Shown one piece after another: positions 7,205 to 17,135 of a stretch of 17,162 nt of DNA. How positions within the stretch are numbered: position 1 is the stretch's first letter; the number at the start of each line of letters is the position of its first letter. The DNA lies in NCBI GenBank assembly GCA_026770575.1, contig MU657479.1, forward strand, positions 41,973 to 59,134. Reading direction: 5' to 3'. The position numbers were made by a program, and so were the translations under genes. Under the pieces are notes generated by a model that worked only from the letters and a program-made list of their open reading frames with translations, made no database searches and was not told the DNA's origin. The stretch comes from Pelagophyceae sp. CCMP2097. Its lineage: Eukaryota > Sar > Pelagophyceae.

Positions 7205-9384
7205 TCATTCGAGTAATACTCGTCCAGATTCGCGGTCGGCTCGCTCGGCCGCGTAGCAGACGAGGCTCCGCGGCCGCGGGTGGTCCTTGAGCGTGATGAA
7301 GACGGCGGCTTCCTCGCCCGTGCAGGCCGCGGCGCAGCGGACCGTCCCGACGTGCGCCCCCCAGAGCGCGAGCGACGCGGCGTGCATCGCGCGCGCGGCC
7401 GCCTGCGAATGCGCGCGTGGTGGCGCGCCGGGTGCGACGCAGCCCTGCGACGGCGCTCGGGAAAGGGCGCCGGCGAAGATCCGCACGGGCGCAGGCGGGG
7501 CGAAAGGGTCGTCGACGACGGCCGCCGCCAACCCCGCGAGCGCCGCCTATCGCGCGGCGTGGCGCTCGCGCATGCCCCCCGGCGCGGGACTTTGACGCCG
7601 GCGCGGCTCGTTGAGGGCGTCGAGCGGTGCGTCGGAATGGGAGAGGTCGAAGCCCATAGCGAGTTGGCCGGCGATGCGCGGGCCGTCCATTCCCGACGTC
7701 GTGACGACGACAAACCCGTGTCTCACGGCCGGTTCTGCGCACTGCGTCGCCAGCCGGACAAGCGTCGCCAGCGTCGCCCTAAGCGGCCGCGTCGCGGCGC
7801 CATCGCCCGGACGGCACGCGGGTGGCGCACTCTTCGAGCTGCCGCGGCGCCGTAGCTTCAAGCGGCCTGCAAGAGCCCGCGGCGTCGAGCGCCGCGGCGA
7901 GCGGCGGTCCGGGGCGCTCGGGCGCGCGCACCACGGCGGGAACTCGCGCTCGCATCGCGCCCGGTAGACGTCGAAGAGCGCTTTTTGGCACCCTCCGCCG
8001 CCTCGAGGGCATGCGCGTTCGGAGGGCGCGGGGAAAAGCGGGCGGCGGGCGCTGACCATCGAGGAGGACGCATGCGTGGTGATGCACGAGGTGGAGCGTG
8101 AGGCAGTTGGCGCCTTCGTTGTGCCGCGCGATGGCGTAAGCGAACCCGTCGTACAGCTGCGCGGGCACCTACGCGACCCGCGCTCGGCGGCCCGCGGCCC
8201 GCGCGCGCAGCGCGCACCTCGCTCTCGGCGAGGTGCCGCAGGAGGAGCGACTCGGGCGCGCCGGTGCCTGTCGTGAAGAGGTCCGGGAGGCCATCCGAGC
8301 ATCGGCGCGCTCCGGACGAGGCGCCGCGGTCCTCGGCGGACAGCGACGAACCGACCTTGCAGGTAAAAGGGCGTGGGACTAGCGTCGCAGCGGTGCCGGC
8401 ACTCGTAGTACGACCTGCGCGGGGTCTCCGCGAGGCTTTCGTCGCCTTGAAACGCGCATCCCGACGCGGAGGCGCCGGTGGGGACTCGATGGCGCGAAAG
8501 TAGACACGCGCGAACTGGGCGGGCACGATTGCGAACTGGTCGCCGATCCTGCGGCGGCTCCGTGGCGCGCCCGGCGTCGACCAGCGTCGAGGGAGACTCG
8601 CCCGTTTTCGGCAGGCGACTCACGGCCAAAAGTGGCCGCTGACGTAGACGCGGTCGCGCGCAAAGGTGCGGAGCGGCTGCACGGGCGCGAGCCACGCGAG
8701 GTCGGGCCGCACGCGGACGAACCAGTCGTACTCGCCGGGGTCCGCGATCAAGCCCCAGCACGCGGCGACCTTGTGCAGCTGCGGGAACGCCGCCGGCGCC
8801 GCGCTGCCGGCGCCGCAGCGGTGCGGGACGGCGCCCGCGCCCTCCTGCCGACGAGGCGCTCGCGCGAGGGCCGCTCCGGCGCCAGGGGAGAACCCCGGAC
8901 GCGACCGGGCCCTGGAGGGCGCACCTGGTGGAACTGCAGCGCCCGCACGGGCCACCCCAGGTCCTCCGCGAAGCGCGCCACGTCGGACTCGTTGAACGTC
9001 GGCGCGCACGTGAAGCCTGCGGCGGCGCGGCTGCGGGCGCAGAAGGCGGGGGCGCGGCGTCGTCCTTTGTGGGGTGTTGCGCGGCGCACCGTCCCACTCG
9101 CGGTGCGCCTCCTTGACGGTAGCGTCGTCGACCGCGATGTGGAAATAGAGGTCGACGGCGCAGCCCAGCGCGTCCAGCAGCCGCCCCCGCAGCGCGGCGC
9201 GGACGTGCGCGTGGCCGAAGGAACGCACGTGGCCGCTGATGCACACCGCCGCGCGGCACGCCGGAAAAGCGCCCGCGGCACCGCCCGCGGCGCCCGTGGC
9301 GCCGTCCGCGGCACCGTCCGCGGCACCGGCCGCAGCCGCGCCGCAGAGGAGCAGCAACGCCAGCGACCGGCCGAGGCGGCGCAT
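7205..9384 (-). CDS. Putative secretory glycosyltransferase-like protein, multi-exon (3' half uncertain)
   Basis: Modelled exons are 9384-9090, 9016-8925, 8844-8624, 8548-8218, 8168-8057, 7992-7932, 7866-7831, 7778 to about 7586 and 7546-7205. Phases match at each junction, and donors are mostly GTGCGC. The last intron (39 nt, apparent GC donor) is weak. The N-terminus MRRLGRSLALLLLCGA is a signal peptide or anchor. CISGHVRSF, VDLYFHIAVDD, then ACWGL, YDWFVRVRPDLAW and IGDQFAIVP match the pattern I know from uncharacterised algal glycosyltransferase-like proteins (RPD motif). The family name is inference. In the fourth exon the protein-like signal moves to another frame between about 8478 and 8390 (CAFQGDES.. 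YYECRHRCD) and then returns. The later exons (LYDGFAYAIARHNEG, CQKALFDVYRARCE, GFVVVTTSGMDG, EEAAVFITLKDHP) are unrecognised and might belong to a separate gene. Confidence 0.5.
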
Positions 9385-10275
9385 GGGCCCTCCGACAGCG
9401 AGCGCCTCGGAGGGAGCGGCACCCGCCGCTGTCGTCTCCGCGAGCGCGGAGCGTGTGCCCTTGCGAGGTCGAGCGCTCGTTCGACGAGAAAAGGACTTCG
9501 CTAAACTGGGGGGCTTCTTGCGCAGGGAAGGGAAAGGAGGGCCGTGGGTCATGGGGCTCGGAGGGCTCGTCGGTGGGCTCTGCGTCCGCCGCCGCCCTTG
9601 TTTTTATACAGATTTGATCAAGTCCTAGAAGCCAGGCGATAATTTGCCGAGCTTGGGCTCTCGAGCTCAGAGCCGAGGTGGTGCACGTTGCGCGTTTGGG
9701 CGAGCCTGGTAGGCAGCGCGAGGACTTTGTTTCCATGGTGTTCACCGAGGCAAAATGCAACATTATCGACCGGAGTCAAGAATAATCCTGAAATATTTGA
9801 TAAATGCCCAGCAGCGTTGTTGGAAAATCCAGCGAGACTTCGACCGGGTGAGTCGTTGTGGCGTGGAGACGCTCCTTGCCACCCGACGCGGTTCCGAGAG
9901 GCGCACGTGGCCCGGCTGGGTGCCGGGTCTGCTTCCTCCAACGCACGACTTTCGAGGGCGCTTCGCGGCCCGAATTTCGGGCGGGTCTTGAAGGGCGGAG
10001 GTGACCCTTGAAAATCGCCCGTCGAGGCCCGTCGGCGCGGCGGTGGAGAGCGCGGCGGCGCCCCGGGAGGACCGCGGGCGACGCGCCGGGCGCCAAAGGG
10101 CCGGACTCTTGTACCCTCTAAGAATCGGAGCTCCTCTTTCCCTCGTTTCACCCGGTCTGCGCCTCAGGTCGGCTCCACAGAGTCCTCGGGGGACCTCGAC
10201 GCACGCTTTCGCCGCGCCGGCGTGCATGAATTTTTGATTCGTGCTCCGTGCGGGCCTAGTCCTCGACGAGGCGGC
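9385..10275. other. Divergent intergenic region between the GT-like gene and the CDK gene
   Basis: About 890 bp lie between two divergent starts and should hold both promoters. The middle (about 9600-9840) is AT-richer, as intergenic DNA is elsewhere in this window. Open frames on both strands (for example about 9618-10151 minus) lack recognisable domains. No conserved box was identified. Confidence 0.4.
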
Positions 10276-11538
10276 ATGGACCGCTACCAGCGCATCGACA
10301 AGATCGGCGAAGGCGCGCCCCAGCGTCCCCAGCGCACCCGCGAGCGGCCGATCCCCGCGCGAGGGCCTCCGGCGCCGCGAGCCTTGGCGCATAAAAACTG
10401 TGCTGCGGACGTTCGCCCCGCGCGCCGGTGCGCGACGTTTTTGCCGCAGGGACGTACGGCATCGTCTACAAGGCGACTGACAAGGCCACGGGGGAGATCG
10501 TGGCGCTGAAGAAGATCCGGCTCGAGGCCGAGGACGAGGGCATCCCGTCGACTGCGATCCGCGAGATTTCGCTGCTCAAGGAGCTGCAGCACCCGAACAT
10601 TGTGCGGCTCTACGACGTCGTGCACACGGACCGCCGGCTCACGCTGGTCTTCGAGTACCTGGACCAGGACCTGAAGAAGTACCTCGACGTCTGCGCCGGC
10701 GGCCTCGAGCACACCATCCTCAAATCGTTCCTCTACCAGCTGCTCTGCGGCGTCGCGTTCTGCCACCAGCACCGCGTAACGCGCCGCGCCCGGAAGCACG
10801 CCCCCCGCCTCGCGCGAGTGGGCGCTCCGGGTCGCGCGACACGCGGCGACACCCCATGTTGGCCTTTAGGTGCTGCACCGCGACCTCAAGCCGCAGAACC
10901 TGCTCATCAACCGCGAGGGCAAGCTCAAGCTCGCCGACTTTGGCCTGGCGCGCGCGTTTGGCATCCCCGTGCGGTCGTACACGCACGAGGTGGTGACGCT
11001 GTGGTACCGCGCCCCTGACGTCCTCATGGGCAGCCGGACATACTCGACGCCCGTCGACATTTGGTCCGTCGGCTGCATCTTCGCCGAAATGTCGACGAGC
11101 AGGTGCGCACCGCTGACGGGCGTTCGGACGCTCCGCGCATCCGCCACTGGAGGCGCGCCCCGCCTAGGCCGCTATTCGCCGGCACGTCCGAGGGCGACCA
11201 GCTGCAGCGCATCTTCAAGAGCCTCGGCACGCCCAATGTCGCCGACTACCCGGCCATTGTGGAGCTGCCCGAGTACCGGCGCGACGGCGACGTCCAAAAC
11301 TTCCTCCCGCCGCGGTCGTTCCGCGACGTCACGCCGAGCCTCGACGACCCGGGTGAGTTTGTTTTGCGTTCGCCGAGGCCGCAAACAGCCCCGGAGAGCC
11401 CGCGCCGCCGAGGCGGACCCGCCGGCGCTAGGCATCGACCTGATCAGCCAATTCCTCGCGTACGACCCGCTCAAGCGCATCTCCGCCGCCGACGCCATGA
11501 CGCACGACTTCTTCGAGGAGCCGACATCACGCAAGTGA
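10276..11538 (+). CDS. CDKA: PSTAIRE cyclin-dependent kinase (CDK1/CDKA type)
   Basis: Five exons are modelled: 10276-10312, 10450-10775, 10870-11102, 11168-11352 and 11432-11538, giving 295 aa, close to the usual 290-310 for CDK1/CDK2. Visible landmarks are GEGTYG (11-16) with the inhibitory Thr14/Tyr15 sites, Lys33, the cyclin-binding PSTAIRE helix (45-51), HRDLKPQN (124-131), DFGLA (144-148), the activation-loop Thr159 in [12 protein letters not shown], and [12 protein letters not shown]. The protein should be the cyclin-activated Ser/Thr kinase that drives cell-cycle transitions. Introns are 137, 94, 65 and 79 nt. Intron 1 must use a GC donor (GAAG|GCGCGC) because only that join restores GEGTYG. 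The usual APE motif reads APD here. A GTGAGC overlaps the stop, so an extra 3' exon is possible but not needed. Confidence 0.95.
10313..10449 (+). other. Non-canonical GC-AG intron (CDK intron 1)
   Basis: Exon 1 must end after GAA-G so that GAA|GGG|ACG encodes Glu-Gly-Thr of the P-loop. The next two bases are GC, and no GT lies in a usable position. The acceptor is TTTTTGCCGCAG|GG. The six donor bases GCGCGC differ from the window's commonest donor GTGCGC only at the second base. Confidence 0.88.
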
Positions 11539-11733
11539 GCGCCGGCAAGTGAGGGCCGCGACGCCCCCCCATCATGCCGTGGCCGCCGCGGCACCAGAAT
11601 CGTTCACCGCGCCTCGCCGGACCGCCCCCGACGTCGGTCACCACTTCGACTCCCACCCGCACGCGCGCAGCCGCGGCGCGGCCGTACCGGGGGGACCCCG
11701 GACATAAAATACTCTGCCTTGAAAGGGTGCGGC
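11539..11733. terminator. Convergent 3' flanks of the CDK and F-box/RCC1 genes
   Basis: Fewer than 200 bp separate two convergent stop codons. Neither strand shows an AATAAA polyadenylation signal in the expected place. The only AT-rich patch is ACATAAAATACT at about 11702. Overlapping 3' UTRs are likely, but this is inference. Confidence 0.3.
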
Positions 11734-14700
11734 TCAGGGCGCAAGTTCGAAGACGAGGAAGCCGTGCCGGTGCGCGAGCTCGACGTGGGCAGACATGTAG
11801 CACGTCGGCGCGCCCGCGAACTGGACCTCGGTGGGCAGCACCGTCGACCGGCCCTCTGCGAGGCCGCCCTCCCAGGCGGCGCCTAAAGGGCCTGAGTCGA
11901 CGAGGAAGCCACAATCAGAGTCTCAAAGCCCACAGACGTCTCAGAGCATACCGCGGCTTTCCCTTCGGGGACGCCGTTTCGAGCCGCCCCAGACGTAGAC
12001 GCGACCGTCGGATGTCGACACGGCGCCGTTGGTGTACGACAGCGCGCCGTGGATCACGTGCTGGCCGCGCAGCGACGTGAGCCACGCCGGCGCGTGGCAC
12101 GGCCGCACCTAGCGCCGCAGGCTGGGGGATGCTGGAGGGGGCAACGGCTGCGGCTCGCGCACCTCGTGGCCGAGCGCGCCGCCGTCGTAGTCGCCGTGGC
12201 TGAAGCATCGGCCGTCGGTGGCGATGAGGAGCGTGGCGTACGTGCTGCACCGGACCTCGACGACGGGCGGGATGCCCGCCAGGGCCCGCGGCCCGGCGAC
12301 GCGGCTGTTTCTCGCGCCGGCGAGCGCGCCGCCGTCGGGGCCGCGAACGCCGCCGTGGCCGAGGAGGTCGCCGTTGGACGCGTCCGCGCCGTCCATGTGG
12401 CCAAACGTGAAGACGGCGCCCGCATTCGTCAAAGCGCAGCAGTGGAACGCCCCGCCAGAGAGCGACCGCAGCTCGACGCCGCGGAGCGCGGGCCTGCGCG
12501 GCGCGCGTAGAAAGCGGGCCGCCGCGCCCGCAGGACTCACAGCTCGGCGAGGGCGTGCGGCCGCTCGGCGTTCCACGACCCGGCGGTGTAGACGCGCGTG
12601 GCGCCGTCGCTGTCGTGACCACCGCCACGCGTGGCGCGCGTGGCGAAGCATATGTAATCCATCCCGACGGCGACGAGCGAGGCGGGCTCGGCGGCGTACA
12701 TCCGTGGCCGCGCGATGAAGTCGCCCGTGCCCGACGCTTCCGAGGCGAGCTGCCTCGCGATGTTGCTGCCCCAGACGTACAAAGCCCCTTGACGCGTCAC
12801 GGCGGCGCAGGCGTAGCCGGGCTCGTTGGCGCGCGCGTGGTGGTAGCCCGGCGGCGCGCAGGCCAAGCGCGAAACGTCGCGCAGGCCCTCGATTCGCCGC
12901 GGTGTCGGCGACGTTGAAAGCGCGGGGTCCCAGGGCCGGCCCCAGTGCCAGACGTCGCCGCCGCGCGTGAGCGCGAGCGTGGCTGCGTTGGCCACGGCAA
13001 GGGATACGATGGGCACGCGCAGCGACCAGTCGAGGAGCCGCGGCCTCCCGCACTTTTCCGCGAGGCCGGTGACGTCTGCGTCGCCCCAGGCGTAGACGAC
13101 GACTTCGGGTTTCCACGCCGGATCCGCCGCCGTCGCGCGCCACCGCCGGCAGACGAGCGCGAGGCTGAGCGCGTCAGTGAGGCGACACCACGCGAAGACG
13201 CCCAGCACAGCCTCGTAGTCGAGGCGCGCCATGGTCGACTGCTGCGTCGCGCCGATGGGCATAAACTTGGCCGCGCCCGTAGCGGACGTTGTCAAGTTGC
13301 TCGACGGGTCCCAGACCGTCTGCGAGACGAGGCTTGAAGCCAGCAGCGCCTCGTACTCGGCCCAGACGGCCGCGACGGCCGCGTCCAAGTCGGCGCCCGC
13401 GCGCGTCCGCTCTAGGATCTTCGCCCGCAGCCGCGCCGCCGCGGCGCCCGCGAGCCGCCGCCGGTGCGCGCCCGCGGCCGCGTCGAGCGCCGCCGCCGCC
13501 AGCGCCTCGTCGCGCGCCGCCGCGTGCTTGCCATTTGCCCACGCCACCGCCGCGTCGCGGACCGCCGCTTTCACTACGGCGTTGCCAGCGGCCGCGTCGC
13601 CGCGGAAGAGGCGCCTCGCCTCGCAAAAGACGACTGCGTCGACGGCGGCTGGCGTGAGCTCGAGCTGCATCTCTGCAAACGCCAAAACCGCCGCTCCGTG
13701 CACGGCTTCGCGCGACGCGGCCCACCGGCGCGCGGCTGGCGCCACGGCCGCGTCGCGCGACGCGGCCCACCGCTGCCAAGACCGCAGCGCGGCTGCCGCG
13801 GCCAAGACCGCGGCCGCGTCCGCGTCCGCGTCCGGCGCCACGGCCGCTTCCCACCCCCACCGCTGCGCGGCCCGCACCGCCGCTGCGGCCACGTCGGTGC
13901 GGACCTCGTCGACGACCGCCGAGTCGTCGTCGGCGCCGCAGGTGCGGAGCGCGGCGGCGATGGCCGCGTCGTGTCGCCGCGCCCGAGACGCCGCCACGGC
14001 CTCGCACGCCGCCTGGTCCACGGGCGAGCCGCGCGCGACCTGCGCTGTCGCCGCGCACACGGCCGCATCGCGGTCCGCCGCGGAAAAAAGCGATTCGCCG
14101 TCCGCCAGCTCCGCTGCCGAGACGACGTCGACGAGGCGCAGGTGGATGAGGCGCCACTCGCCGACGACGGACGCCACGGCCGATGCCACGGCCGCTGGCG
14201 CCACGGCGGCCTCGCCGTCGCGCGGCCCGAACCTACGCTTCTCGGTGGGACGCGCCTCGGTGGTGACCGAAGGCGGACCGTCTCCTGAGGACGCACGTGG
14301 CCGCGGCCTGGTCGCGCATCTTCCCGCGCACGCCGCCGTCGGCCGCGGCCGCGGCAAAGGGTCCGTCCGTCGCGGCGAGCGCCGCTGCGAGCGCGGCGTC
14401 GACGTCGCCGTGGAGCCTCTGCCATGCGCGGCCGCGAAGGCGCGCGTGCACTGCGGCGTCGAGGTCCGGCTCCTCGCCGCGCCGCAGCGCGAGCGAGACG
14501 GCGCGGGCCATGTCGAAGACGGCCGCCTCCCCGAGGACCGTCTCGCGCGCGAGCAGCCGCAGCCGCGCCACGACGACGTCCAGGTCGGACCGCCACGACT
14601 CCACCGCACGAAGCGCCGCCTACGAGGGCCCGAGTCAGGGGGCGCTCGAGTGTCGCTCTCAAAGGTGGCGGGTCCTCGCCGTGGCCAGGTCGACGCCTCG

Positions 14701-14973
14701 CTCGTGGTCCGCGGCGGCGTCTTTGGCGAGCGCGCGCGCGACGGCGGCGTCGACGGCCAACGCCGCGCGGTCAGCACCGAGGACGGCTTCGGCGGCGGCG
14801 GCGACGGCGTCGGCGACGTGCGCCCGCACGACGCCCTCGGCGGCGCAGACGGCGCGCTCCACCTCGGTGCGCGCGCAAAACGCCTCGTCATCGCCTAGGC
14901 CGCGGTACGCCGGGCGGAAGGCACTCGGTGCGACGGATTCGCCCGAGTCGCGGTCTCTCCACGGCGCACGCCT
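11734..14973 (-). CDS. Alanine-rich helical-repeat / F-box / RCC1-propeller protein
   Basis: Modelled exons are about 14973-14680, 14619-14297, 14232-12541, 12493-12163, 12108 to about 11952 (or 11973) and 11882-11734. Introns of 64, 47 and 54 nt in the middle are firm (GTGCGT, GTGAGT and GTGCGC donors). The first (60 nt, apparent GC donor) and last are less certain. The N-terminal 500 or so residues are Ala-rich amphipathic helices with recurring DAAV-type blocks. An F-box-like segment follows (13226 to about 13115, LGVFAWCRLTDALSLALVCR then RRWRATAADPAWKPE). Seven or so RCC1-like blades come next (VVVYAWGD, DVWHWGRP, ALYVWGSN, RVYTAGSW, AVFTFGHMD, RCFSHGDYD, RVYVWGG). F-box/RCC1 proteins are known SCF ubiquitin-ligase adaptors. 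The target is unknown. No in-frame ATG begins the first exon, so the 5' end is unresolved. ATG 13232, just before the F-box, is an alternative start. Confidence 0.72.
13690..13780. repeat. Internal duplication within the helical-repeat coding region
   Basis: The plus-strand text TCGCGCGACGCGGCCCACCG at 13754-13773 nearly repeats bases at about 13708-13728. It encodes, on the minus strand, two successive RWAASRxA blocks of the helical region. The duplication is in frame, so it points to growth of the helical array by local duplication. Confidence 0.5.
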
Positions 14974-14991
14974 CTGCCTCTGCCTCGGTCG

Positions 14992-16838
14992 TCAGCGGCG
15001 GTCCGGGGTCTCCGGCCGACGCGGGGCCGCGCGAAGCCGCACCGACGCCAGGAACTCGAGCCATCCGCCCGGCAAGAACTCATTGACGACGAGGACCATG
15101 AGCTGGGCGCGCGTGACGCCGCGGTAGAGCATCGACCGCCGGCTCTGCGCCGCGACTTCGTCGTCGCCTGCGGCATTCCAGAGTCCGCGGTGCAGTCGCG
15201 CTTTACGCGGCGGCCCGCACCGATGGCCGCGTCGAGTCCGACGCAGACGACGACGAGCCTCTCCAGGCCATCAAAGTTGTCGATTTTGTCGCAGACGACC
15301 CACTGCTCCGTGGCGGCGTCCGCCGCGGGCGTGCGAAGGCGCGCGCCTGCGGTCACCGCGTCGACGAGACGCAGCGCCGAGCCGGCGATGAGCGGCCCGA
15401 GCGCGGAAACGAGCGCGTCTCGGAAGGCGTCGTCGGGCACGAGGAGCGCGAGGCGGTCGTCGAGGCTCAGGTTGGGGAACGCCTGACGGACGGCGGCGAC
15501 GGCGCGCAACGCTTCTTGAGCGTACGCGTCGGCGCGGCTCCCGCCGGATTCGACGTCGAAGAGGAACGTCTTGAGCGGCGGCCCCGCGGCGGCGTTGGCG
15601 CACGTCGTCAGCAGCTTGCGCTCGCCGCCGAGCTGAAAGGCCATAGCCCCCGCGACGACGCGCTGCGAACTGCGCACGACCTCTTCCAGCGCCACGGCCG
15701 AAAGGCGCGGCGGGTACGCCGCGTGCGAGCACGCCTGCGACGCGTCCGACAGCAGCAGCCGCCGCGTGCCCGGCCCCACGAGCCGCTCCACCGCCGCGCG
15801 CGCGGACGCGTCCGAGTAGACGTGGTGCGCCTCGTCTACGCAGACCAGAGCCGCGCGTCGACCGGCGCCTTTACTTGGTGGCCGCGCCCCGCCGCCGGCG
15901 CCGTCGTCTTCGTCGTCGATGCCCGCGACGCGGGCGTCTTCGTCGACGAGCGCGACGCGGCCGCCCTCGACGCGCACGGCGCGCGTCTCGAGCATCGAGA
16001 ACCCGTGGGCGACGCGCAGCCGCGCGAGCATTTCCGCCGCGTCGCCCGGCGCAAGTTTAGCGAAGGCCCTGCGCGCGACCCAGCGGCCGGCGAAGAGCGC
16101 GAGGGCGACGTTGCGCGCGACGAAGACGACCACATCATAACTCGCGTCGTTTCGCAGCCGGAGGAGTTCGTCGAAGCAGCGGTGGAGCGCCCAGAGCGTC
16201 TTGCCCGCGCCCGCGGGCGCGCGGACGTGGACCTCTGCGTCGGCCGGGGCGGCGTCGAAGCGCTCCTGCTGGTGCGGCGTCAGCGACTCGGTCGCACCTA
16301 CGACGCGCGGTCCGCGCGACCGACAAGCACGCGCGGCCCGCGCGACCAACCCTCGCCCTCTGGGGCAGGGGGAGGGGACGCCGGCCAAGAACGGATCGTC
16401 TCGGCCTCAAAGGCCTCTGCGAACGTGGTGCGGTCGGCCTGCCAGCTAAAGTCCGGGACAGCACGCACCAATTCGGCGTTGAAGACGCCCGAGAGGACGA
16501 CGAGCCGCAGCGCGACGAGGGCGGCGTCGGCGGCCGCGGCCACGCGGATGCGCACGGCCGCGCCGGGCGGATGCGTGCAAAGTGGCCGCGCCTCGACCTG
16601 CGCCGCGCGGCTTCGGCGCAAGCGCCGCCGAGACGCGCCGCGTGGGCATGCTCTCGGCGCGACCGTGCGTCCGGCGGAGACGCACCGCGCAGCTCGCGAC
16701 CGTGATACCCGCCGGCAGCGCGCCCTCGACGGCCTCGCGGGCCGCGGATACGGTGGGCGCCTCGCGCGCCGGGTTGCACGGGCTCACGAAGATACAGAAC
16801 TCTAGCTCCGGCTGCAGCCGGCCCGCGGCGTCGTTCAT
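14992..16838 (-). CDS. Superfamily-1 helicase-like P-loop NTPase
   Basis: Four exons are modelled: 16838-16686, 16597-16393, 16297-15221 and 15167-14992, giving 536 aa. Introns are 88, 95 and 53 nt. Visible motifs are TPHQQERFD (126-134, like the Q-motif/N-terminal SF1 start), Walker A APAGAGKT (146-153), Walker B VDEAH (273-277), LLLSDASQ (300-307), EEVVRSSQRVVAGAM (324-338), a UvrD-C-like CDKIDNFDGLERLVVV (455-470) and a motif-VI-like MLYRGVTRAQLMVLVVN (491-507). It should bind and hydrolyse ATP. Nucleic-acid unwinding is inferred from SF1 likeness, not shown. The first 120 residues form a separate unrecognised domain. An acidic/Gly-rich insert (about 234-262) separates the two Walker motifs. 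The donor of intron 2 is ambiguous (GTTCTT at 16392 chosen; two other phase-compatible GTs lie downstream). Confidence 0.82.
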
Positions 16839-17080
16839 GCTCTCACGTGCACACCCCAGGAGCAGCGGTGGGAATTCATTTTAGGGTGAAGTGAATTATT
16901 CACTGAATAAATTACAAGAGCGCGCCGGAGGCACACGGAGGACCCGAAGGATACAGCCAAATCCCATTGCAATGCCCACGTAAATAATTGAAATTATTTA
17001 ACTAATCGCTGAACTTTCAAATCCTCCTTATCTTTATTTTTATTATTTTATTTCTTATTGAGCTATTTATTTTTTCTTTT
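16839..17080. other. AT-rich intergenic, no gene recognised
   Basis: GC content drops abruptly beyond about 16875. The sequence carries short A/T runs and direct motifs such as TTATTTTATTTCTTATT. It is presumably the upstream region of the helicase-like gene. No TATA box or other element stands out. Confidence 0.5.
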
Positions 17081-17082
17081 TT

Positions 17083-17135
17083 TGCGGCCGACCAGATTCG
17101 AACCTGTGACCAAAAACTTCTTCTATGATGATTCC
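17083..17135 (-). repeat. tRNA-like / SINE-like fragment with B-box and A-rich tail
   Basis: Read on the minus strand, GGTTCGAATCT (10 of 11 to the Pol III B-box) is followed by CTGGTCGGCCGCA and then an A-rich run. The T-stem has a mismatch and a wobble, and no complementary 5' acceptor (GCGGCCG) is seen before the window end. A tRNA gene would be followed by a T run, whereas here the tail is A-rich, as in tRNA-derived SINEs. The window edge cuts the upstream part. Confidence 0.35.

Noticed and set aside
8779..8924. Alternative acceptor (CCCGCAG|CTG) for intron 2 of the GT-like gene
   Set aside because: It is phase-compatible, but unlike every other acceptor chosen it is not followed by G. 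The acceptor at 8845 was preferred.
7547..9763. 738-codon open frame on the minus strand as one unspliced protein
   Set aside because: It is open by GC bias only. Real protein signal in this region moves between frames at splice sites, and most of this frame is Arg/Pro/Ala noise.
9618..10151. 177-codon minus-strand gene between the GT-like and CDK genes
   Set aside because: Codon bias is inconsistent, there is no motif, and it occupies the expected divergent promoter region.
13231..14898. 555-codon open frame on the plus strand
   Set aside because: It is antisense to the helical-repeat/F-box gene. Its Ala/Ser/Arg-rich product is a mirror of the high-GC codons on the other strand and shows no domain.
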